From the NCBI GenBank assembly GCA_026826555.1, contig JAKSZT010053837.1, positions 1,722,891-1,786,890 on the forward strand: DNA of 64,000 nt, read 5' to 3'. Source of the stretch: Tolypeutes matacus. Lineage: Eukaryota > Chordata > Mammalia > Cingulata > Chlamyphoridae. Shown piece by piece: positions 55,777 through 64,000 of the stretch (position 1 is its first letter; each line of letters starts with the position of its first letter). The notes under the pieces are model-generated. The model saw nothing but the letters and a program-made list of their open reading frames with translations, made no database searches and had not been told where the DNA came from. Both the position numbers and the translations under genes were made by a program.

Positions 55777-56764
55777 CTATACTCTCCTCCAAGCTTCTCT
55801 CTCCTGTCTTTTTCTTTCAGGTTCTAAGGCTTCCTTTAATATTTCCTGCAAAGGTGGATTCTTTTTTGCAAACTCTCTTAGTTTCTGTTTGTTTGTGAAT
55901 ACTTTATATTCACCTTCATATTTGAAGGACAGTTTTGATGGATAAAGAATTCTCGGCTGGCAGTTTTTCTCTTTCTGTTTCCTAATCGTATCATACCACT
56001 GTCTTCTCGCCTCCATGGTTTCTGAAGAGAAATCTGCACAAAGTCTTACTGGACGTCCTCTGTACGTGATCGTTTGCTTCTCTCTTGCTGCTCTGAGAAT
56101 TTTCTCTTTATCTTTTATATTTGACATTCTGAATAATATGTGTCTTGGCATAGGTCTATTTGGATTTATTCTCACTGGGGTACGGTGTGCTTCTTGGACA
56201 TGTAAGTTCATTTCTTTCGTGAGAGTTGGGAAATTTTCAGCTATTATTTCCTCAAATGCTCTTTCTGCCCCTTTTCCTTTCTCTTCCCCTTCTGGAACTC
56301 CCAGGACACGTATGTTGTTGTGTTTTGTGTTGTCATTCAACTCTCTGAGCCCCTGCTCAATTTTTTCCATTCTTTTCTCTCTCTGCTCTTTTCTCTCTTC
56401 AATTTTAGCTGCTCTGTCTTCAGTATCACTTATTCTTTCTTCTATCATTTCGAGTCTGCTGTTGTATGCTTCAAATGTATTTTTGACTTCACCTATTGTG
56501 TCTTTCATTCCCATGAACTCCGTTACTTTTCTTTTCATGATTTCAAATTCTTCTTTACGTTCGTGCAATGACTTCTTGATGTCATTGATCTCTAACTATA
56601 TTCTCTTTCATCTCATTAATTTGATTTTGGAAATGTGTGCTCATCTCACTGATTAGTTCTCTCAAATTCTGCATCTCTTCTGGGCCTTTGCTGTATTCCT
56701 TTTCTTGGGCCATGTCTTCTATTTTCTTAGTATGGCTCGTAAACTTTTGCTGGTGCTTGGGCAT
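55777..56764 (-). pseudogene. L1 ORF1 (RNA-binding chaperone), one frameshift
   Basis: Two frames: the N-terminal 60 codons (56582-56764, MPKHQQKFTSHTKKIEDMAQ, coiled-coil-like) and the C-terminal part (55777-56568), which holds the rest of the coiled coil (heptads with RISDTEDRAAKIEERKEQRE), the RRM-like core (NIRVLGVPEGEEKG) and the C-terminal domain (RILYPSKLSF). A one-base indel near 56575-56590 separates them. Otherwise it is nearly intact at ~325 codons, normal for mammalian ORF1p. The C-terminal frame has no ATG at its listed start, which is TTG. Confidence 0.9.
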
Positions 56765-57899
56765 CTGGTTAGTTTGTATTTTACTTAGATGCTCTATCTC
56801 TTTTTCTTTTATGGGGTTTTAGTGGCAGGAGGCTGTGAGTTATCACCGCTCTTTGATTTTTGGCTCAAACTTGATTGTTAGGATTGTTCTGCTGGTTGCT
56901 CAAAACTGGGCACTGGACCCAGTAATTGGTTGTAGAGTCGTTTCCTAGGGCCTTGGGCAGGGAGGCTACAGAGGCCAGGAAAAGCCTCTCTTACTTATTA
57001 ATTTTCTTATGTGCACTTCCTTGGTCTGCCAGGAGATGGTGCTTGTTGGCAGCTCTCAATTCAATGCCTGGTCGGAACGTATTGGTTGTGACACAGACCA
57101 GATCAATTTGATAGAGCTTCCTGTCTGGGGGCTAAGAGCCCTGTGATTCAGACTTTCTGAGACAGTTCTCCAGACTTCTCTCGTAGCGCCCCCCTTTTCC
57201 CAGCTAGGAAATATTTGCACTCCCTTCTGAATCCTGAACAATCAGTCCCTGTTAGTAGAGGAGGAGACTGGGAGGTTTGTATATCTTAGTCCCTTGCAGG
57301 CTCCAAGGCAAACAATGGCGCAGCCCCACCCGGCCTGGAAGGGCTCTCGGGACAGGGCAGACCAAACCTGGGAGTCAAAAGCAGGGTCAGCCCCAGGCTC
57401 TCTCTCCCCTCTCCTGTGGAGTCCTCAACAATTGGTCCAGGCTAGAAGAGAGGGAGGTTGCAAGGGTCGGATTTCTCCAGTCCTTCCTAGGGTCCCAGGG
57501 CAAACCGCCATGTGGAAGGGTCCATGGGGCTCCGCAGCCCAAATTTACAGGTCAGGACCTGAGTCAGCCTAAGGCTGTGTATACCTCTCTCTCTCCCCTT
57601 TCTGGGAGTGGTAGATCCCTGGAGCCCCCTTTTTCTGTGGTCGCAGGCCCAGAGGCCCGAGAGTTCTAAAGAGTGTGGGGGAGGGTGCTGGCAGCAGCAG
57701 AAGCTGCTACTTCCCACTCACGGTTCTGTTGTCGCGATTTCCCCATCTGAACCTCTCTCCTCTGGGTGATGTGCAGCCTTCACCTGCTGTCCTAAACCCT
57801 AGAAGATCTTTTTCGGGGCTGTTTCAGCCTGTCCTCTAGCTATTTTTCTGGAGAAGAGATTCCCTTGTCTTACTAGTCCGCCATCTTCCCAGAAGTCTC
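56765..57899 (-). promoter_or_regulatory. L1 5' UTR with YY1-like site
   Basis: About 1.1 kb of comparatively G/C-rich sequence upstream of ORF1. The very 5' end reads 'ctgggaagatggcggactag' (minus strand, about 57872-57891). It contains AAGATGGCGG, the YY1-type motif that sits at the start of mammalian L1 promoters and helps set the start site. Short open frames in it are not genes. Present-day activity is unknown. Confidence 0.75.
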
Positions 57900-59160
57900 C
57901 CTAACACATTTCAAGAAGCGAATGAAACTTTGATATTGAAACCAAAGGTAGTTTAAAAATGATAAATTATAAGCCAGTCTCCTTGGTAAGCCAAATTCAA
58001 CAATGCATTAAACAAAATGCATCATAAACAAGTTGGATTTAACTCAGGAAAGCAGCATGGTAACGGCATAGCAAAATATTAATAGATCCATGCGACAGAA
58101 CTCAATAATACACTCGTGTATATACATGAATCTCATGTAAAAATAAAGATAGCATCTCAAAACAAGGGGAAAGATGGATTCTTTAGTAAATAGTGTTGAA
58201 AAACCGACTACCCTCGACACTAACAACAAAAAACCTGGATTCGTTATCTTATATCACAAGCAAAAGAAGGCTCTAATAAGTTTGCAAATGTAACACAAGA
58301 CTACCATAGAGAAAAATGTAAAGAAGTAGTGAAAATTATTAAACAAGACCTAAATAAATGGAGAAGCATACCATATTCATGGATCAAAGACTGAATATCT
58401 TAAATGTGGCAATTCTCCTCTAATATATGTAACTTGATAATAGATTAATATTCTGAATACATAAAGAATATCTAGAAACAGAAATAGAAAATTGGGCAAA
58501 GGCTATGAACAGCAATTTACAGAATAGGAAACACAAGTGACCAACAACCACAGAAAAGATTTTGTTAAATCTCAAAGCAAACATGGAAATGCTAATTTTA
58601 TTAATAATGAGATATACCTTTAAAATGACTGGATTGGTAAATATTTAGAAGTCTGACAATACCAAGTGCTAGTGTAGCAACTCTCATATATTACTAGTGA
58701 GGACTTTAAAATGACATAACCATTTTGGAGCGCAATCTGAATATATCTAGGAAGATGAACACACACATATACCACAGCAATTCATCACGAGAAGTCACTG
58801 CAGTATTGTCTTTAATTGAAGAATTAGAAAAACTGTAGACTAGTCATACAATGACATTCTATTTAGCATTAAAAATAAATGACAGCTGTGTATCAACCTG
58901 GGTCATCTCAAAACAGTGATATTTCTGGGGGGAAAAAGTATGAGAATATTTACATTGTTTGAAACACAAGGGGTTCAAAGGGCTCTCAAATGTTTTATTT
59001 CTAGGGAGGGTGTGCGGTACAAAAGCAAATATGGCAAAACACTAATAATCTGACAAAGCTGATGGTAGGTATAGCATACTCTCTGTATGTTTAAACTAAT
59101 TCATAATTAAGCGTGGGAAAAAATACACAGAAAAAATATGTAAGTTCTTTCAATAAAGTG

Positions 59161-60309
59161 TCAATAATGATAGGGTTTTGGATGATTATTTCCCTTTTTC
59201 TTTATTTTCTAAAATTGTCTTTAATGAACATGTGTTAGCTTCATAATGAAAAATAAACCTCACATTCGAAGAGTAAGAGAGAAAAGAAAAGGGGGAAAAC
59301 CAACCTCCAATACCAATAAAAGTGTTAAAACACTGATATAACTATTGTACAAATTAGAGGTGATGTAAGAGACATAAGCAATCAGATGAGGGAAAGAATA
59401 TACCATGCCAGGCATGTGCAAACACATGCCTAAGTGTGTGAGCAAGCATGACTGTTTGAAATCAGAGAAGACATAATTGAAGGAAGATATTTAAACTTGA
59501 AGTAAAGCAAAATTTTTATTTTATTTTTTACGGAATTACAAGTGTATTCAAACATTAAAAAAATCATATGACATGAGTCCACCAAAGTGCATGAGGACGT
59601 GCACTTTTCTACCATTCTGACCAATGATGAATATAATGAAAATATATATTCACTTTTTGCTTTGAAATAACTTTAACATTTTTACCACTCTGATTAGACA
59701 CACTGTATTGTTTTGGTTTCATTTCTCTGATCACTAACACCTCTTAACATATTAGTATGTTAACCTTCCATACTTTTCTCAAGGTAAATATGCTTCTATA
59801 TTTCTCAAGAAATAAAGAATATATAAACATATACATATATCCATGTTTACATTTCTCTTAATACTATAGTATATATAGATGTAATGTGCATATACACACA
59901 TATACCATATTTTAGGTATAATATATATCATATAGTTTTAATTTTAAACAAAACTGAATTACTTAATAAATATAATACAAATTTTTTTCAATCATCATTC
60001 TATGTCAGTACACTCAGATCTACCTTATTCTTTTGAATGACTGTAATATTCCATACACAGGATATAGTCCATATCATCTATGCACAGCCAACATACTTGC
60101 ACACTTGGGTCAGAATTTCTGTAAGCTATCTCAAAAGTTATCTAAAAAGGAAACTGCAAGATAAAAGGGAATGCATATTTTCAATTTTGATAATTACTGG
60201 CAAATTGCCCTACAAAAAGGTTCTGTCAATTTCCATTTCCACCAAAGTACACGAGCTCATGCCCTCTTCTACCATTCTGCCAATATTGGTTGTTTATAAT
60301 CAACATATA
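59161..60309. other. LRP6: LRP6 intron 15, unassigned A/T-rich DNA
   Basis: A/T-rich sequence with TA-rich microsatellite-like stretches (about 59830-59940). Segments near 59.57-59.63 and 60.22-60.29 kb share 'ccaccaaagt' and 'cttttctaccattctg/cttctaccattctg', suggesting related repeat pieces. No exon was recognised. Confidence 0.4.
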
Positions 60310-62007
60310 TATTTAACTTTTTATTTTGAAATAATTTCAAACTTACAGGACAGTTACAAAAATAATACAAATCCCAAAAGAGAATTCTAACATACCACCC
60401 AACACATCAAACAAATCCACCCATTTTAACATTTTGCTCCTTAGTTTCTCTATTTTTTAAATTGTGCAAACATATATACAACATAAATCTTCCCATCCCA
60501 ACCCATTTTCAAGCATGTGTGTGTATATATATGCATATGTACTATAACATAGGATTAATCACATTAACAATGCTGCAGTAACCCCCCCCACCATCCATTA
60601 CTAGAACTTACCCTTCACCCCAAACAGAAACCCTATACTCATTTTACATTAACTCTTCATTGCCCCTGCTTCCCCCTCCCATAACCTCTTTTCTTTCTGT
60701 CTATGTAAATTTTCATATTCTCTGATATTTTCTTTATGGTTATCATGGGGCTTAAATTTAACAACTTAAATCTGTAAGAAATTTGTTTTCTTTGATACCA
60801 ACACTTCCATAGCATACATAAACTGTTTCTCTATCTCTGTCCCTCCAGCTTCATGTAGTTCTTGTCACAAATTATGTATGTAAACATTATGAGTCCAAAA
60901 CCATTGATTTATCATTACACTTTATGCATTTGCCTTTTAGGTCCTTTGGAAAGTAAAAAGTGTTGGTACAAATAAAAAATACAACAGTACTGGTATTTAT
61001 ATTTATCCATGTCATAATCTTTGTCAGAGATCTTTATTTCTTCATGTGGCTTCAGTCAATCATCTAGTATCCTTTCCTTTTTTTTTTTTACCGGGAGGTC
61101 CCGGGGATCGAACCTGGGTCCTCCATATGGGAGACGGACGCCCAACCATTTGAGCCACATCCATCCCCCGTATCCTTTCCTTTTAACCTGCAGAACTCCC
61201 TTTAGCATTTCTTGTAGGACTGGTAAAGTGGTGACAAGTTCCCTTGGCTTTTGTTGATCTGGGAATATCTTAATTCCTCCCTAATTTCTGAAAGACAGTT
61301 TTGATGGATACAGAATTCTTGATTGGCAATTTTTTGCTTTCAACACTTTAAAAATGTCTTCCCATCACCTGCTTGCCTCCATGGTTTCTGAAGAGAAATC
61401 AACATTCAACTTTACTGAGGCTCCCTCTAAGTACCACATTGCTTCTCTCTTGCAACTTTCAGAATTCTCTCTTCTCTTTGGCATTTAGCAGTTTGACTAT
61501 AACATGGCATAGTGTGGGTCTATTTGGATTTATCCTATTTGGAGTTCATTAAGCATCTTGGATGTATATTCATATCTTTTGTTAAATTTGGGAAGATTTT
61601 AGCCATTATTCCTTTTTTTACTATTCTCTCTGCCTTTTCTCTTCTCCTTCAGAGACGCCCACAATGCCTACACTTGATGGTGCCTCAGAGGTTCCTCTGG
61701 CTATGCTCACTTTTCTTCAATCTTTCCTCTTTCTGCTCCACAGACTAGATGATTCCAATGGTCTTATTTTGTAAATTCATTGATTCATTCTTCTGCCAGC
61801 TCCAATCTGCTGTTGAACCCCTCTAGGGAATGTTTAATTTGTTACTGTTGTCTTCACAACATTTAGTTTCTTTTTATAATTTCCATCTTAATTGATATTC
61901 TTTTTGTGTTCATCTATCATTTTCCTGATTTCCTTTAGCTCTTTGTCCATGTTTTCCTGTAGCTCTTTGAACATATTTAGGACCATTTTTAAAAAGTCAT
62001 TTTCTGG
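60310..62007 (-). mobile_element. Old L1 ORF1 region, first half
   Basis: Minus-strand L1. 61.29-61.95 kb parallels the ORF1 region of the full-length copy (compare 'gacagttttgatggatacagaattcttg' near 61291 with 55929, and 'tccatggtttctgaagagaaat' near 61378 with 56013). 60.31-61.06 kb is likely the adjoining old L1 sequence ('gaaataatttcaaacttacagg'). It is cut at 62007 by the ANP32B pseudogene and resumes at 63166. A DAS SINE lies at 61082-61169. Confidence 0.7.
61082..61169 (-). mobile_element. DAS SINE, short type
   Basis: Reverse-complement monomer ('ccgggaggtcccggggatcgaacc', 'gcccaaccatttgagccacatcc') flanked by the perfect 15-base duplication 'gtatcctttcctttt' (61067-61081 and 61170-61184). 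Confidence 0.95.
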
Positions 62008-63151
<1,144 letters not shown>

Positions 63152-63165
63152 AAGGCTTTGTCTGG

Positions 63166-64000
63166 AATGTTGCAGGTCTGATCCTCCTCTAATGCTTTAG
63201 TCTTCTCCTTTTTGCCTAGGCCATTGCTTCCTGTTTCTTTGTACGTTTTATATAATCTTTTGTTGAAATCTGGACTATTTTATATTTTAGTGTGCTATCG
63301 CTGGAATTCAGACTCTGAGGCATCTGATCATTAAGCTAGTGTTATAAGATGGCTTTCTTTGAATGCTTGGAGGAAAGGAAAAGGAAAAGGGAAAGGGAAA
63401 AAGGGGGGAAAAGGGAAAAAAGGGAAAAGGATAAAAGGTAGAAGATAAAAAAGAAAACAGATTTCCCAGTCTTTGCAAATTGACCTGTGTTGGCGTTCTC
63501 CCTCAGGACTCATCCATACAGTAAATTTGGAGAATAGCTCCAGGCCAAAGTATAGGGCCCTCCCTGATCCTTTCTGTTCATGTGTCTGGTCTTGGGCATG
63601 CACTGGCCATAAGAATTCTCCCCCTTCTCCAGTCCCCCCTTTAAAGAGATAGGAATGCCCCTCTTCCTAAGAAATAGCTTCCTCATGATCTGGGCACAGC
63701 ACTGTTATGTCCAACAGCCAGCAATCCCATGCCCCTGGCAGCACGACTTGACTGCTCTCCCACAGCGTTCTGTAGGAGAGCTTAGCAAGCTACCTTCTAC
63801 CTGCACAGCAAGCTCTGGGACAAGAAGTTCCTCAGACCACCACCAGACACGATGGGCCAGGCAAACATATTCCCAGTATGTACACGAGGGTTCCTCTGTA
63901 TCCTCTGGAACTGGGACCAGGGATCTGCACTGGGAATGTAGGCTGGCTCCAAGCTGAGCAACTCAGTGGCGGGGAAGGGCCAGTCAGGGTGTCATGAGAT
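63166..64000 (-). mobile_element. Old L1, second half after the pseudogene
   Basis: 'cattgcttcctgtttctttgtacgttttatataatcttttgttgaaatctggac' near 63221 is text typical of the 5' region of old L1 elements in the minus orientation, consistent with continuation of the element cut at 62007. A purine-rich (GGGAAAA)n stretch at about 63370-63440 interrupts it. The last 350 bases are less clear. Confidence 0.55.

Larger units (their letters stand above)
51779..57899 (-). mobile_element. Full-length L1 in LRP6 intron 15, mutated
   Basis: About 6.1 kb with all parts in order on the minus strand: 5' UTR (56.77-57.90 kb), ORF1 (55777-56764), ORF2 (about 52.05-55.70 kb), 3' UTR, AATAAA at 51791-51796 and poly-A. 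The 12-base duplication 'cctaacacattt' (51767-51778 and 57900-57911) marks both ends. The insertion joint (TTG|AAAT on the insertion strand) is close to the L1 endonuclease preference. Frameshifts in both ORFs mean it is no longer autonomous. It has the same orientation as LRP6. The close match to the copy at 10-12 kb suggests one subfamily. Confidence 0.93.
51631..59160 (+). mobile_element. Old L1 (plus) interrupted by the full-length L1
   Basis: Left part: 'agattagggaaaaaagaggaatacttcctaacacat' at 51742-51776. Right part from 57912: 'tcaagaagcgaatgaaactttgatattgaaaccaaagg'. Joined in order these follow ORF2 reverse-transcriptase text of other L1s. The right part continues to about 59160 with the ORF2 C-terminus and 3' UTR. 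All frames are broken. The minus-strand L1 at 51779-57899 sits inside it. Confidence 0.75.

Noticed and set aside
56015..56656. Open frame of 213 codons on the plus strand
   Set aside because: It is the antisense shadow of the L1 ORF1 gene (minus strand), with low-complexity Ser/Phe/Leu content.
57277..57717. Overlapping Pro/Gly-rich frames that look like a small protein gene
   Set aside because: They lie in the G/C-rich 5' UTR of the full-length L1, where open frames arise by base composition.

Overview
The window is mammalian genomic DNA, and the repeats point to a xenarthran, most likely an armadillo such as Dasypus. At least 16 insertion sites carry the tRNA-Ala-derived SINE known from armadillos (DAS family), with the typical 'gcggatgtggctcaa' A-box head and 'ggttcgatccccggg' B box. 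Several L1 families, a Tigger1-type pogo element, a hAT element, L2, MIR and LTR-like repeats fill most of the remaining non-coding sequence.

Only one functional protein gene is visible: the 3' part of LRP6 (Wnt co-receptor) on the minus strand. Eight consecutive coding exons (human-style exons 16 to 23) can be placed to the base, at 44358-44567, 41864-41989, 33931-34167, 32968-33078, 30887-31117, 27389-27525, 26476-26573 and 21026-21320 (stop codon TGA at 21026-21028). All junctions are GT-AG and all phases agree. Together they encode about 480 residues: the end of the fourth YWTD propeller, the last EGF-like module, three LDLR class A repeats, the transmembrane helix and the whole signalling tail with its five proline-rich phosphorylation motifs. 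A long repeat-free 3' UTR follows, from about 21025 down to about 15.9 kb. From 44.6 kb to the window end the sequence is read as LRP6 intron 15.

Region by region: 1-14.2 kb is intergenic and consists of nested, mostly plus-strand L1 copies with DAS SINEs. 14.2-15.8 kb is unique intergenic DNA. 15.9-21.0 kb is the LRP6 3' UTR. 21.0-44.6 kb holds LRP6 exons 23 to 16, with a Tigger1 copy in intron 22, an L1 in intron 20, L2/MIR in intron 19, a hAT fossil, L1 and DAS in intron 17, and an LTR-like element and a DAS in intron 16. 44.6-64 kb (intron 15) is nearly all repeats. It includes a full-length but mutated L1 (51.78-57.90 kb) in the same orientation as LRP6, inserted into an older L1, and a probable ANP32B processed pseudogene (about 62.0-63.15 kb) inserted into another old L1.

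I found no undescribed biological system. The observations most worth a second look concern transposon architecture: a nested stack at 9.57-12.25 kb, composite DAS SINEs flanked by single target-site duplications, and the sense-oriented full-length L1 with its own polyadenylation signal inside LRP6. Repeat family names were assigned by eye, without a library search.
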